Below are positions 17,141 to 25,916 of a stretch of DNA of 64,000 nucleotides, piece by piece (within the stretch, counting starts at the first letter, position 1; each line of letters starts with the position of its first letter). The position numbers and the translations under genes are program-made. The DNA comes from an uncultured Alistipes sp. Its GTDB lineage: Bacteria; Bacteroidota; Bacteroidia; Bacteroidales; Rikenellaceae. The notes beneath the pieces are model-generated. The model was not told the DNA's origin. It did not search any database and saw only the letters and a list, made by a program, of their open reading frames with translations. The stretch spans positions 1 through 64,000 of the forward strand of contig CAJUMU010000007.1 of assembly GCA_910587675.1 (NCBI GenBank), read 5' to 3'.

Positions 17141-18496
17141 CTAACACTCCTTAATCATTAAGTTAATACCGTCGCGCACGAGTTGCTGCAACTCGGTCTT
17201 CGAGGGATCGACGAACTCGCACAGCGCGATGTCCTCCTCTACGATCTCGTAAATACCCAAATTCTCCATCTTGTCGATATCGCCGGCCATGATGGCTTTG
17301 AAAAGATACATCGGATAGATATCCATCGGCAGATACTCCTCGAAGAGTCCCGTGACCACGAAAGGACGCTCGCCGCCGTTGAGATTGGTATCCAGACGGT
17401 ACTCCTTGCGCGGACACAGCCACGAGAAATAAGAGCGCGACACCGAGAACTTGCCGAAACGGGGCGCGGCCCAGCCCAGCAGCTCGTATTTGTCGCCCTC
17501 GGGAATGACGGTGATCTGGTTGGCGAAAGCCGTGATGAAACCGGTCTCGGCCACCTTCTTGCCCGTGAGCACGTTGCCCGAGATGATACGCACCTTGTCG
17601 CCCTCCGCCTGCGGCTTGATATTGCCTTCGGTGACAGACGCCACGGGCGCGCCGCTCATGATGCGGTAATACTTCGGCTCGGCGACCTCGCTGCCCGTGA
17701 GGGCGATCACCTTATGCAGGTCGACCTTGCCGCCGAGGAACAGACGGCCGATGGCCGCAACGTCCTGAACGGCTACCGTCCACACCTTGTCGCCCTTGGC
17801 GATGGGATCGATGCTGTGGATCTGCACACCCACGTTGCCCACGGGGTGCTTGCCCTCGAAAGCGTGCATCTCGACGCCCTGCATCGACGCCATCTCGCCC
17901 TCGGCCTTGGCGCGCACCGAAAGGTGCACCTTGCCGTCGGTGAGCTTGCCCAGCACCTCGAGACCCTTTTGCAGGTTGGCCTTCTCGCCTTTCAGCGCGA
18001 AGTTCATGTCGGGAGCCAAGGGGGCCGAATCGAACGCCGACACAAAAATCGCCTTGGGAGCGTCGTCGGGATTGGCGATGATGCCATAAGGACGCTGCTG
18101 AATCATCGTCCACAAACCCGATTTGAGCAACACCTCGACAACCTCCGAACGATCCGCCTTGCGCAAATCGAGCTTCGGGAACTCCTCGTACTCCTGCTCG
18201 GCGTCGGCAGTCACCGTGACGTTGAGAACCTTGCGCTTCTCACCGCGATTCACGGCCGACACGGTACCGCTGACAGGCGAAGTGAAAAGCACGCGGCTGT
18301 CGTTCTTATCGAAGAACAGCGGCGTACCGACCTTTACCTTGTCGCCCGCCTTCACCAACAACTTGGGAGTCACGCCCTCGAAATCCAAAGGAGAAACGGC
18401 GTACTCGCCCGACGTCGGCACTTCGACCAACGACTCGGCAGCCTTTCCCTGAAGATTGATGTCGAGACCTTTCCGTAGTTTAATGATTTTCGACAT
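17141..18496 (-). CDS. nqrA: Na+-NQR subunit A
   Basis: The 451-residue cytoplasmic subunit implicated in quinone binding, first gene of the operon. It starts MSKIIKLRKGLDINLQGKA, the usual NqrA opening, and has the LLVKAGDKVKVGTPLFFDK lipoyl-like segment. I chose the ATG at 18496; an in-frame extension to 18616 adds 40 residues with no NqrA similarity and would cross the promoter region. The complete set nqrABCDEF (and SGAT-type NqrB/C sites) points to Na+-NQR rather than RNF. The enzyme couples NADH oxidation by menaquinone to sodium export. Confidence 0.95.
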   Translation of the reverse strand: MSKIIKLRKGLDINLQGKAAESLVEVPTSGEYAVSPLDFEGVTPKLLVKAGDKVKVGTPLFFDKNDSRVLFTSPVSGTVSAVNRGEKRKVLNVTVTADAEQEYEEFPKLDLRKADRSEVVEVLLKSGLWTMIQQRPYGIIANPDDAPKAIFVSAFDSAPLAPDMNFALKGEKANLQKGLEVLGKLTDGKVHLSVRAKAEGEMASMQGVEMHAFEGKHPVGNVGVQIHSIDPIAKGDKVWTVAVQDVAAIGRLFLGGKVDLHKVIALTGSEVAEPKYYRIMSGAPVASVTEGNIKPQAEGDKVRIISGNVLTGKKVAETGFITAFANQITVIPEGDKYELLGWAAPRFGKFSVSRSYFSWLCPRKEYRLDTNLNGGERPFVVTGLFEEYLPMDIYPMYLFKAIMAGDIDKMENLGIYEIVEEDIALCEFVDPSKTELQQLVRDGINLMIKEC

Positions 18497-18663
18497 AGAT
18501 TTGTAATTATAATGAATAATATTTATTGTGTATGTTTTCGGCACACATGCGTCGGGGACATAATACCCCTTAAAAAACGCGCACGAAGGTACGATTTTTT
18601 TTGCACTTATCGGCACCGAATGAGGTATTTTTTCATTTACCCGCCGATTTTATTATTTTTCCC

Positions 18664-18671
18664 TATTTTTG
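18664..18671 (+). promoter_or_regulatory. Possible -7 box for the TatD-like gene
   Basis: TATTTTTG matches TAnnTTTG, 14 bases before the ATG at 18686. No convincing -33 box is seen. The remaining spacer (18497-18663) must also hold the divergent nqr promoter, which I could not pin down. Confidence 0.35.
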
Positions 18672-18685
18672 CATTACGACACTGC

Positions 18686-19285
18686 ATGACCGACGACTAC
18701 ATAGACATACACACCCACCGTTTCACGGGCCGCGGCATCGAGCTGCGCGCGGCGGGCGTACACCCTTGGCGGGCCGCCGAGATCGGCGTCGCGGAGAGTC
18801 TGTCGCCCGCGATGTTCGAGGGTGCGCGGGCCGTCGGCGAAACGGGACTCGATTACGCGTGCGACGTCGACCGCGAGGCGCAGGAGAGGTTGTTCCGCCG
18901 CCATCTGGAGATCGCCGAGCAGCGGCGTCTGCCCGTGGTTATCCACTGCGTGAGGGCGTTCGAGCCGACTATGAAGATACTCGCCGAATACCGTCTCGCG
19001 GCGGTGATATTCCACGGCTTCATCGGCTCTGCGCAGATGGCCGAACGCGCTGTAGCCGAGGGGTATTACCTCTCGTTCGGCGTCATGACTCCCCGATCGC
19101 CCAAGACCGTCGCCGCGCTGCGCTCGACGCCCGACGATCGTCTGTTCGCCGAGACCGACGACAGCGGCGCCGACATCGAACGGGTATACGCGATGATAGC
19201 CGAAATAAGGGGCACGGACACGGAGAGTCTGAAAAGAGTTATAACGGAAAACTACAAAAGAATTTTCGACGATGAAAATCAATAA
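18686..19285 (+). CDS. TatD-family metal-dependent hydrolase
   Basis: A 199-residue protein of the TatD/amidohydrolase fold, probably a Mg-dependent DNase or related phosphoesterase. Visible are the first metal pair DIHTHRFTG, GETGLDYACDVDREAQERLFRRHLEIAEQRRLPVVIHC (strands 4-5 with the metal-binding His) and the terminal ETDDSGADI (catalytic Asp). It is ~60 residues shorter than typical TatD (~260), as seen in a compact Bacteroidetes subgroup. The ATG at 18686 was preferred over upstream starts whose added residues are hydrophobic and unlike the family. The next gene overlaps its end by 14 bases. Confidence 0.82.
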   Translation: MTDDYIDIHTHRFTGRGIELRAAGVHPWRAAEIGVAESLSPAMFEGARAVGETGLDYACDVDREAQERLFRRHLEIAEQRRLPVVIHCVRAFEPTMKILAEYRLAAVIFHGFIGSAQMAERAVAEGYYLSFGVMTPRSPKTVAALRSTPDDRLFAETDDSGADIERVYAMIAEIRGTDTESLKRVITENYKRIFDDENQ

Positions 19286-20003
19286 CGACGACTGGTCGGA
19301 ACGTACGGCCCTGCTTCTCGGAGAGGAGAAATTACGGATGTTGCGCGACGCGCGCGTGCTGGTGGTGGGGCTCGGCGGAGTGGGGGCGTACGCCGCCGAG
19401 ATGATAGCCCGCGCGGGCGTCGGCCGCATGACGATAGCCGATGCCGACACGGTGTCGCCGTCCAACATCAACCGACAGCTCATCTCGCTGCACTCCACCG
19501 TAGGGCGGTCGAAAACGGAACTTATGGCCGAACGGCTGCTCGACATAAACCCCGATCTGGAACTGCGCGCCGTCGACCGTTTCATCAAGGACGACGAGAC
19601 ATACGCGCTGCTCGACTCGGCGCGGTTCGACTACGTGGTGGACGCCATCGACACCCTCTCGCCGAAGCTGGCCCTCATAAAGGGCGCGCTCGACCGCGAG
19701 ATACCGTTGGTCAGCTCGATGGGCGCAGGGGCCAAGATCGACCCCACGCGGATGGAGATAGCCGACATATCGAAGACCCACCACTGCCCGTTAGCCCACA
19801 TGCTACGCAAGCGGCTGCACAAACTGGGCATAAGATCGGGATTCCGCGCCGTCTTCTCGGCCGAGCCCGTGCGCGAAGGGGCCGTGGTGCTGTGCGAGGA
19901 GCAGAACAAGAAGTCGAACATGGGCACCATATCCTACATACCCGCCTTGTTCGGCATAGGATGCGCGTCGGTGGTGATACGCGGTCTGATTAAAGAGTTG
20001 TAA
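19272..20003 (+). CDS. tcdA: tRNA threonylcarbamoyladenosine dehydratase (TcdA/CsdL-like)
   Basis: A 243-residue E1-like adenylating enzyme of the ThiF/MoeB superfamily. It has the nucleotide-binding VLVVGLGGVGAYAAEMIARAGVG, the conserved ADADTVSPSNINRQ with the catalytic Arg, and DAIDTLSPKLALI. It lacks the ThiF zinc cysteines, and the MGAGAKIDPTRMEIADISKTHHCPLAHMLRKRL segment is characteristic of TcdA, which cyclises t6A37 to ct6A in tRNA using ATP. It overlaps the TatD-like gene. A different E1 substrate cannot be excluded by eye. Confidence 0.88.
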   Translation: MKINNDDWSERTALLLGEEKLRMLRDARVLVVGLGGVGAYAAEMIARAGVGRMTIADADTVSPSNINRQLISLHSTVGRSKTELMAERLLDINPDLELRAVDRFIKDDETYALLDSARFDYVVDAIDTLSPKLALIKGALDREIPLVSSMGAGAKIDPTRMEIADISKTHHCPLAHMLRKRLHKLGIRSGFRAVFSAEPVREGAVVLCEEQNKKSNMGTISYIPALFGIGCASVVIRGLIKEL

Positions 20004-20007
20004 TTTC

Positions 20008-20062
20008 GCAGTCCGCCGCGCGGGATGGCGGCGAACTGCCGACATTGCGACGCAATGCCGAA
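20008..20062 (+). repeat. 55-bp intergenic palindromic element, copy 1
   Basis: Two adjacent hairpins: an imperfect GCAGTCCGCC.../...GGCGGCGAACTGC stem and a 9-bp CGACATTGC/GCAATGCCG stem. The same 55-bp element occurs in inverted orientation at 30673-30727. It fills most of the gap between tcdA and the dehydrogenase gene. Confidence 0.8.
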
Positions 20063-20088
20063 ATACCGATAAAATACACAATTGCCTT

Positions 20089-21042
20089 ATGAAAAAGATA
20101 GTCTTTCTCGACGAATATTCGGTCTGCGGCCGCGATCTCTCGGCCGTGAAAGCCCTCGGCGACTACACGGGTTACGACGTCACCGCGCCCGAACAGATCG
20201 TGGAGCGTTGCCGCGACGCCGAAATAATAATAACTAACAAAGTAATCCTCGACGCCTCGGCCATCGACCGCCTGCCCCGACTCCGCCTGATATGCGTGGC
20301 GGCCACGGGCATGAACAACGTCGACCTCGAGGCGGCGGCAGAACGCGGCATATCGGTGCGCAACGCAGTGGGTTACTCCACCGAATCGGTTGCCGAGGCG
20401 ACCATCGGTTCGGCTCTGGCACTGTTGCGCGAAACGGTCTATTACGACCGATATTTCAAGTCGGGCCGCTACGCCTCGGCCGACCGAATATTCTGTTTCG
20501 ACCGCCCCACGGCGCAACTGCGCGGCAAACGCTGGGGAGTCGTCGGCATGGGCAATATCGGCCGCGAAACGGCGCGTCTGGCCTCGGCTTTCGGATGCGA
20601 TGTGGCCTACGCCTCCACTTCGGGCGTCGAACGCAAGGAGAACTACCCCGCCCTGCCGCTCGCCGAACTTCTCGCGCAATCGGACGTGGTGTCGGTGCAC
20701 TGCCCCCTCACCGAACGCACGCGAGGTTTGATAGGCGTGGCGGAACTCGCCGCGATGAAGCCGACGGCCGTGATAATCAACGTGGCTCGCGGCGGCATAA
20801 TAGACGAAGCGGCATTGGCGGCAGCGCTCGACGACGGAACGATACGCGGCGCGGCGCTCGACGTATTCACGTCGGAACCGTTGCGCGAATCGCCCCTCTA
20901 CTCGTTGAAAGATCCCTACAAACTGCTCGCCTCGCCGCACAACGCGTGGTCGTCGGTGGAGGCTGTCGATCGCCTCATAGACTGCATAGCGCAAAACATA
21001 GCCGACTTCATCGCCGAAGAGCAAGAACTCCTAAAAAAATAG
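20089..21042 (+). CDS. D-2-hydroxyacid dehydrogenase (glycerate dehydrogenase-like)
   Basis: A 317-residue NAD-dependent D-isomer 2-hydroxyacid dehydrogenase. The Rossmann motif is GVVGMGNIGRETARLASAFGCDV (~147-169). The catalytic Arg lies in INVARGGIIDEAAL, the Glu in LDVFTSEPL, and the His in ASPHNAWSS. The HNAW form and the N-terminal FLDEYSV...LGDYTGYD resemble HprA-type glycerate/hydroxypyruvate reductases more than lactate or phosphoglycerate dehydrogenases. It is preceded by a palindromic repeat and followed by a G9-tract promoter for the next gene. Confidence 0.88.
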   Translation: MKKIVFLDEYSVCGRDLSAVKALGDYTGYDVTAPEQIVERCRDAEIIITNKVILDASAIDRLPRLRLICVAATGMNNVDLEAAAERGISVRNAVGYSTESVAEATIGSALALLRETVYYDRYFKSGRYASADRIFCFDRPTAQLRGKRWGVVGMGNIGRETARLASAFGCDVAYASTSGVERKENYPALPLAELLAQSDVVSVHCPLTERTRGLIGVAELAAMKPTAVIINVARGGIIDEAALAAALDDGTIRGAALDVFTSEPLRESPLYSLKDPYKLLASPHNAWSSVEAVDRLIDCIAQNIADFIAEEQELLKK

Positions 21043-21061
21043 ATTTTTTTTGCGCCGAAAA

Positions 21062-21091
21062 TTTGCGGGGGGGGGTAATTTCGTATATTCG
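21062..21091 (+). promoter_or_regulatory. Promoter with a G9 homopolymer in its spacer (candidate phase-variable switch)
   Basis: TTTG (21062-21065) and TATATTCG (21084-21091) match the Bacteroidetes -33 and -7 boxes with an 18-base spacer. The spacer contains nine consecutive G (21067-21075). Spacers at other good promoters in this window are 19-21 bases, so gain of one to three G would bring it to the optimum. The protease gene starts 39 bases downstream. Confidence 0.55.
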
Positions 21092-21130
21092 CGGCAAGCA
21101 ACGATGCTCAAATAACTAAAACTTAAAGAT

Positions 21131-23233
21131 ATGAAACCGAAGATTATCCTCGCGACACTGCTCGCCTCGCTATCGCTCCTCGCGGCCCGCGCCGACGGAG
21201 AGGCGTGGCTGTGGCCCGTCGTCGGAGCGGAAGCGGGCGACGGCATTATCTACAAGCCGCAGACCTACATCGACAAACAGCTCAACTTCGCAGATCTGTT
21301 CATCGCGGCGCCGCTCGACGCCGAAGTGGTCGCGCCCGTCGACGGCAAAGTGACCTCGATCGGCATAGGATATTTGGAGTCGATGACGAGCAGCCGCGGC
21401 GGATCGGTCGATTTCGACAAGGATTTCGACGAGGCGACAAAAGAGTTCGCCGAAGCGGGCGGACCGCGATACAAACAGAAATACGTAAGCCACAGCATAA
21501 GTCTGCGCACCGATGACGGACGAACCCTCCATATCGGAGGCATAAAGCTCGCGCGACCGTTCAAGACGGGCGAAACCGTAAGTCGGGGCGAGAAGCTGGG
21601 AACCGTGCGCTACTCGTACGAGGCCATCGAGGAGCCGTCGATAAAGATATCGGTATCGACGCCCCGCGGCACGGTGTCGGACCCCATGTCGCCATTCGGC
21701 ATCGAAAGCTCGTTCATTCCGCCCGAGGAGCTTAAGCCCGTGACGGAACTTACGGCCGAGCAGGCGCGCGCCGACATAAACGTTTTGGTCGACGCTTTTA
21801 TCGACTGCTACCCCTCGCTCGACGATCTCGTATCGCGCGAGGAGTTGGAGGCGTGGCGGCGCAAGGAGACGGAGACGATAACCGATACGGTTTCCATAGC
21901 GGATTTTATGTCGATAATGGACCGCGCCTGCGCCCTGCTGCATGACTCTCACGTCGCGTATTGGCCCGAAACGAGCCTATCGAAACCCGAGTATTGGGAT
22001 CTCAACATCGGCCGCGTAGGCGACGGGATAAAGGTATGGATAGCCAATACGGGTTTCGAACAATACCTTAACCGAACGGTAACCGCCGTGGACGGCATAT
22101 CTGCGGATTCGGTGCTGCGACACACGGCGCGTTACGTCTCGGGATACGACGCCCGCGTGGAGGATTACGCGAAGTTCATGCAGTTCGCCCGTTTGAACGA
22201 TCTCTATCTCGGCAACTTCCCCCGCGCGGCGGCCGACCGAAGCTACACCGTGACGTTCGACGACGGCGAAACGCTAAAGATAAACAGCCATATATATAAA
22301 GGCGAAAAGGTGAAATTCACCCCCTCGATCGGCAAGTTCAATGCCGTCAACCGATACAACGGCCGCAATTTCGAACTGAAAATGCTCGACGACTCGACGG
22401 CCTACATAGGGCTTGCGACCTTTCAGCTCGATGAGGTGGAGACCGAACAGATACGCGACTTCATAATCGAACATCACGATACGCCCCATCTCATAGTCGA
22501 CGTGCGCAACAACCACGGCGGACACGACGACGTCACCAAAAAGCTGCTTTCGTACTGCACCGACAAGCCCTATGCGGCGATAAGGGGATACAGCAAAGTG
22601 TGTCGTCGGGGAAATTTCAAGTCGTTCGGGAACAGCCGCAACTACACCGCAGAGATGGACGACATCTTCGGCGAGGAATACGAGGCCGAGGAGGGCCGCG
22701 ACGGGCTATATGCCCGTGGGGAGGCGCAGCGCATTATGCCCGATTCGGCAGCGCATTACGGCGGCAAACTCTATGTACTCACCAACGAGGGGTCATGCTC
22801 GGCCGCCACGCTCTTTCCCGCCACGGTGATGCGTTCGCACCGAGGCCTGATAATCGGCCGCGAGACTCGCACCGCCTACCACTACATGACCGCTTTGAAA
22901 TTCGCCGACATCTGTCTGCCCGACTCGCGGGTGACGTGGCGCATACCTCTCGTTAAATGCGTCTTCGACGAGACCGAATCGCCCCGCATACCTTACGGCC
23001 GCGGTGTCGTGCCCGACATTTACGTGCCGCTCACCTGCGAGGAGGTGGCTTTCACCGAAGGCGACGCCATACTCAACCGCGCGCTGAAAGCGATTGCCGA
23101 CGGAGAGTATCTGGGCGAGAATCCTTTCGCCGAGGTAGACGCCGCGCCGACAAAAGGCGCTCCCGCGTGGATCTGGTGGGTAACGGGAATCGTCGCGATA
23201 ATCGCAGCGGCAACGGCGATACGAAAAAAATAA
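21131..23233 (+). CDS. Exported M23-like/S41 peptidase fusion with C-terminal anchor
   Basis: A 700-residue envelope protein. It has a signal peptide (to ~Ala19), then a LytM/M23-type beta domain (~25-185; APLDAEVVAPVDGKV...ETVSRGEKLGTVRYSYE). That domain seems to lack the HxxxD and HxH zinc ligands and so may only bind. A C-terminal-processing-peptidase-like S41 domain (~200-660) follows: DVRNNHGGHDDV, LYVLTNEGSCSAATLF with the probable catalytic Ser, and GRETRTAYHYM. The end is one membrane helix (PAWIWWVTGIVAIIAAATAI) plus RKK, like a sorting anchor. The order of a dead M23 module and an S41 protease suggests substrate targeting near peptidoglycan; this is inference. Preceded by the G9-tract promoter. 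Confidence 0.82.
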   Translation: MKPKIILATLLASLSLLAARADGEAWLWPVVGAEAGDGIIYKPQTYIDKQLNFADLFIAAPLDAEVVAPVDGKVTSIGIGYLESMTSSRGGSVDFDKDFDEATKEFAEAGGPRYKQKYVSHSISLRTDDGRTLHIGGIKLARPFKTGETVSRGEKLGTVRYSYEAIEEPSIKISVSTPRGTVSDPMSPFGIESSFIPPEELKPVTELTAEQARADINVLVDAFIDCYPSLDDLVSREELEAWRRKETETITDTVSIADFMSIMDRACALLHDSHVAYWPETSLSKPEYWDLNIGRVGDGIKVWIANTGFEQYLNRTVTAVDGISADSVLRHTARYVSGYDARVEDYAKFMQFARLNDLYLGNFPRAAADRSYTVTFDDGETLKINSHIYKGEKVKFTPSIGKFNAVNRYNGRNFELKMLDDSTAYIGLATFQLDEVETEQIRDFIIEHHDTPHLIVDVRNNHGGHDDVTKKLLSYCTDKPYAAIRGYSKVCRRGNFKSFGNSRNYTAEMDDIFGEEYEAEEGRDGLYARGEAQRIMPDSAAHYGGKLYVLTNEGSCSAATLFPATVMRSHRGLIIGRETRTAYHYMTALKFADICLPDSRVTWRIPLVKCVFDETESPRIPYGRGVVPDIYVPLTCEEVAFTEGDAILNRALKAIADGEYLGENPFAEVDAAPTKGAPAWIWWVTGIVAIIAAATAIRKK

Positions 23234-23240
23234 CGGTTGT

Positions 23241-23333
23241 CGGGCCGCAGCCTGCGGTGACCGCTTGCGAACGTCAGTAAGCAGTGGGCCTCCGCGGGGC
23301 GAGGCTGCGGCCCGCGCGACTCTAAAGAGTCGC
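23241..23333 (-). repeat. ~93-bp structured intergenic element, copy 1
   Basis: Reading on the minus strand: a GCGACTC/GAGTCGC hairpin, then GCGGGCCGCAGCCTC, a CCCCGCGGAGGCCC hairpin, a variable centre, and CCGCAGGCTGCGGCCCG that pairs back to the start. About 38 of 40 core bases match the element at 40303-40396, which is in the opposite orientation. Both copies lie between convergent genes. Confidence 0.82.
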
Positions 23334-23338
23334 AGATA

Positions 23339-24127
23339 CTACTTGCATGCCTTCAACCCTCTGACAACCGCCGAGGTGAATCCCGCATGCTCCATTTCGT
23401 TCAGGCCGCGAATCGTGATGCCGCCCGCGGTGGTCACCCGATCGATCTCCTGCTCGGGATGGGTTCCGTTGCGCAGCAGCAGCTCTCCCGCCCCGATCAT
23501 GGTGCGGGCCACGATCTCGGTCGCCTGCGCCGCGGAGCATCCCAACTCCACGCCGCCCTCCGACGCGGCGCGGACGTAACGCAACGCGAACGCTATGCCG
23601 CACGAGGCGAGGATCATACCCGTATCGAGCATCTTTTCGTCGACCACCATCGTCGCGCCTATCGTATCGAACAACGATTTAACCGCCGCCACCTGCTCCG
23701 CGTCGGCATTGGCCGCCGACATGAAGGTCATGCTTTTGCCGATGCTCGCGGCGGTGTTGGGAATGACCTGAAACACGGCAGGCGACTTATCCTTATGTCC
23801 CGTCCACTCGGCCAGTCGAGCCGTAGACATGCCCGCGACCACCGACACAAGCATCTGACGCGCGGGATCGAACACCTCGCCTATCTCGCGCACCACCGCC
23901 TCGACATACCACGGTTTCACGGCGATCACGACGACATCCGCCCGCGCTGCGGCCTCCGCGTTGTCGGTCGTCACGTCGATAATGTCGTATCGCTCGCGCA
24001 GGCGTTCCAGCTTGCCCGAGGAGGGGTTCGAGCAGACGATATCGCCCGCTCCGAAACGGCCGCTCGCTGCCAGTCCGCATGCTATGGCGCCGCCCATATT
24101 GCCCGCGCCTATGATCGAAATCTTCAT
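23339..24127 (-). CDS. proC: Pyrroline-5-carboxylate reductase
   Basis: A 262-residue enzyme for the last step of proline synthesis, reducing pyrroline-5-carboxylate with NAD(P)H. It starts MKISIIGAGNMGGAIACGLAAS (dinucleotide-binding GxGxMG). It has VVIAVKPWYV, QVIPNTAASIGKSMT (the family's PNTP-like segment), and a C-terminal domain with GIAFALRYVRAASEGGVELG and VTTAGGITIRGLNEMEHAGF, the ProC signature in which TSPGGTT is replaced by TTAGGIT. Length is normal. It converges on the S41 protease gene with a palindromic element between them. Confidence 0.95.
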   Translation of the reverse strand: MKISIIGAGNMGGAIACGLAASGRFGAGDIVCSNPSSGKLERLRERYDIIDVTTDNAEAAARADVVVIAVKPWYVEAVVREIGEVFDPARQMLVSVVAGMSTARLAEWTGHKDKSPAVFQVIPNTAASIGKSMTFMSAANADAEQVAAVKSLFDTIGATMVVDEKMLDTGMILASCGIAFALRYVRAASEGGVELGCSAAQATEIVARTMIGAGELLLRNGTHPEQEIDRVTTAGGITIRGLNEMEHAGFTSAVVRGLKACK

Positions 24128-24149
24128 AATGCAATGATTTTGGAATTGT

Positions 24150-24157
24150 CAAATATA
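24150..24157 (-). promoter_or_regulatory. -7 box for proC
   Basis: On the minus strand TATATTTG, a perfect TAnnTTTG match, about 23 bases before the proC start. No clear -33 box is present. Confidence 0.5.
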
Positions 24158-24210
24158 CTAAAACCGATCGGAACATACGCCGCATTCCTCTCGAATAATT
24201 TATCTTCGGC

Positions 24211-24304
24211 GGCTGCGGGGGTCGCATCGAAGATGCGAGCAGCCGAAGGTGCGAGCCGCCGAAGGTGCGAGCCGCCGAAGATAGTAATGCCCCACGGGGC
24301 ATTA
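24211..24304. repeat. Tandem and palindromic repeats between proC and gpmI
   Basis: Three near-identical 16-base units of the form CGAAGGTGCGAGCCGC lie between about 24229 and 24275. They sit inside an outer inverted repeat (TATCTTCGGCGGC at 24211-24223 with its complement at 24271-24283). A separate 9-bp perfect hairpin (TAATGCCCC/GGGGCATTA, 24285-24304) follows. No gene is visible here. Confidence 0.7.
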
Positions 24305-24318
24305 CAACATACGAAAAA

Positions 24319-24347
24319 TTCCCGAAAGCTCCGCAGAGTCTCGGGAA
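24319..24347 (-). terminator. Terminator of the alaS-gpmI unit
   Basis: On the minus strand, a TTCCCGA/TCGGGAA stem followed by TTTTT, 26 bases past the gpmI stop. Confidence 0.7.
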
Positions 24348-24372
24348 TCGAGAGATCGTCGAAGACGACCCT

Positions 24373-25899
24373 TTATTTCATATCGACCAGAGCTTCGCCC
24401 GTCATCTCGGCAGGCTGCTTCAGGCCCATGAGTTTCAGAACCGTGGGAGCCACGTCGGCCAGAATGCCGTTACGCACGCTCTTCACGCGATCCGACACCA
24501 CCACGATGGGCACGGGGTTGAGCGAGTGCGCCGTATTGGGCGTGCCGTCGGCGTTCACGGCGAAATCGGCGTTGCCGTGGTCGGCGATCATCACCACCTC
24601 GTAACCGTTGGCCTTGGCAGCCTCCACCACGGCCGCCACGCACTCGTCGACGGCCTTCACAGCCTTCTCGATAGCTTCGTAGACGCCCGTATGGCCCACC
24701 ATGTCGCCGTTGGCGAAATTGAGGCAGATGAAGTCGAACTTCCGGGTACCCAACGCCTCCACCAGCTTGTCCTTCACCTCGTATGCGCTCATCTCGGGTT
24801 GCAGGTCGTAAGTGGCCACCTTGGGCGAAGCCACCAGAATGCGATCCTCGCCCTCGAACTTCTCCTCGCGGCCTCCGTTAAGGAAGAAGGTCACGTGAGC
24901 GTACTTCTCGGTCTCGGCGATGCGGAGCTGCGAAAGGCCCAGCGACGACACGTACTCGCCGATGGTATTGGTCACGTTCTCCTTGTCGAAAAGGATATGC
25001 AGCCCCTTGAACTTGGCATCGTAAGGAGTCATGCAGCAGTAATAGAGCGGCAGGGTGCGCATACCCTCGGCGGGCATGTCCTCCTGCGTGAGCACTATGG
25101 TTATCTCCTTGGCGCGGTCGTTACGGTAGTTGAAGAAGATCACCACGTCGTCGGGTTTGATGCGGCCGATAACCTCTCCGTTCTCGTCGACGCGAACCAC
25201 GGGCTTCACGAACTCGTCGGTCACGCCCTCGTCGTAAGAGCGCTGCATGGCCTCCGTCATATCGGTCGAAGCGTCGCCCACGCCGTTCACCAACAGGTCG
25301 TAAGCCACCTTCACTCGCTCCCAACGCTTGTCGCGGTCCATGGCATAGTAACGGCCGATGATCGACGCGATCTTGCCCGTGCTCTTCGCCAGATGCGCCT
25401 CGACGTCGGCGATGAAGCCCTTGCCGCTCTTGGGATCGGTGTCGCGACCGTCCATGAAGCAGTGCACGAAGGTATTCTCGATGCCATAATGAGCCGCTAT
25501 GTCGCAAAGTTTGTAGAGGTGTTCTATCGACGAGTGAACGCCGCCGTCCGACGTCAGGCCCATAAAATGAACGTTCGCGCCCTTCTGCTTGGCGTACTCG
25601 AAAGCCTTCACGATCTCGGGATTTTCGAGGATCGAGCCGTCGGCGCACGCGCGGTTGATCTTCACCAGATCCTGATACACCACGCGGCCCGCGCCGATAT
25701 TGAGGTGGCCCACCTCCGAGTTGCCCATCTGACCGTCGGGCAGACCGACGTTTTCGCCGTCGGTGCGCAACTGCGCGTGGGGATACTGCTCGGTCATGGC
25801 CGAGATATAGGCGGGGTGCATGGTCGAGATCACGTCCGATTTGGTGTGATCGCCTATGCCCCAGCCGTCGAGAATCATCAATAATACTTTCTTGTCCAT
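24373..25899 (-). CDS. gpmI: 2,3-bisphosphoglycerate-independent phosphoglycerate mutase
   Basis: A 508-residue di-manganese enzyme interconverting 3- and 2-phosphoglycerate in glycolysis. The metal-binding start DKKVLLMILDGWGIG and the catalytic serine loop VGLPDGQMGNSEVGHLNIGAGR (Ser61) are plain. So are HCFMDGRDTDPKSG, RYYAMDRDKRWERVK and the second metal site MIADHGNAD. Start at 25899 (MDKKVLL) is the family start; an in-frame extension reaches back into alaS. Only 17 bases separate it from the alaS stop, so the two share a transcript. Confidence 0.97.
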   Translation of the reverse strand: MDKKVLLMILDGWGIGDHTKSDVISTMHPAYISAMTEQYPHAQLRTDGENVGLPDGQMGNSEVGHLNIGAGRVVYQDLVKINRACADGSILENPEIVKAFEYAKQKGANVHFMGLTSDGGVHSSIEHLYKLCDIAAHYGIENTFVHCFMDGRDTDPKSGKGFIADVEAHLAKSTGKIASIIGRYYAMDRDKRWERVKVAYDLLVNGVGDASTDMTEAMQRSYDEGVTDEFVKPVVRVDENGEVIGRIKPDDVVIFFNYRNDRAKEITIVLTQEDMPAEGMRTLPLYYCCMTPYDAKFKGLHILFDKENVTNTIGEYVSSLGLSQLRIAETEKYAHVTFFLNGGREEKFEGEDRILVASPKVATYDLQPEMSAYEVKDKLVEALGTRKFDFICLNFANGDMVGHTGVYEAIEKAVKAVDECVAAVVEAAKANGYEVVMIADHGNADFAVNADGTPNTAHSLNPVPIVVVSDRVKSVRNGILADVAPTVLKLMGLKQPAEMTGEALVDMK

Positions 25900-25916
25900 A
25901 AAAATCGTATGTTTTA

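Noticed and set aside
12767..18496. RNF complex instead of Na+-NQR
   Set aside because: NqrA and NqrF with their own domain order, and the nqrABCDEF order, are present; the RnfB/RnfC ferredoxin domains are absent.
24211..24304. Possible CRISPR array
   Set aside because: Repeats are adjacent 16-mers without unique spacers and there are no cas genes.
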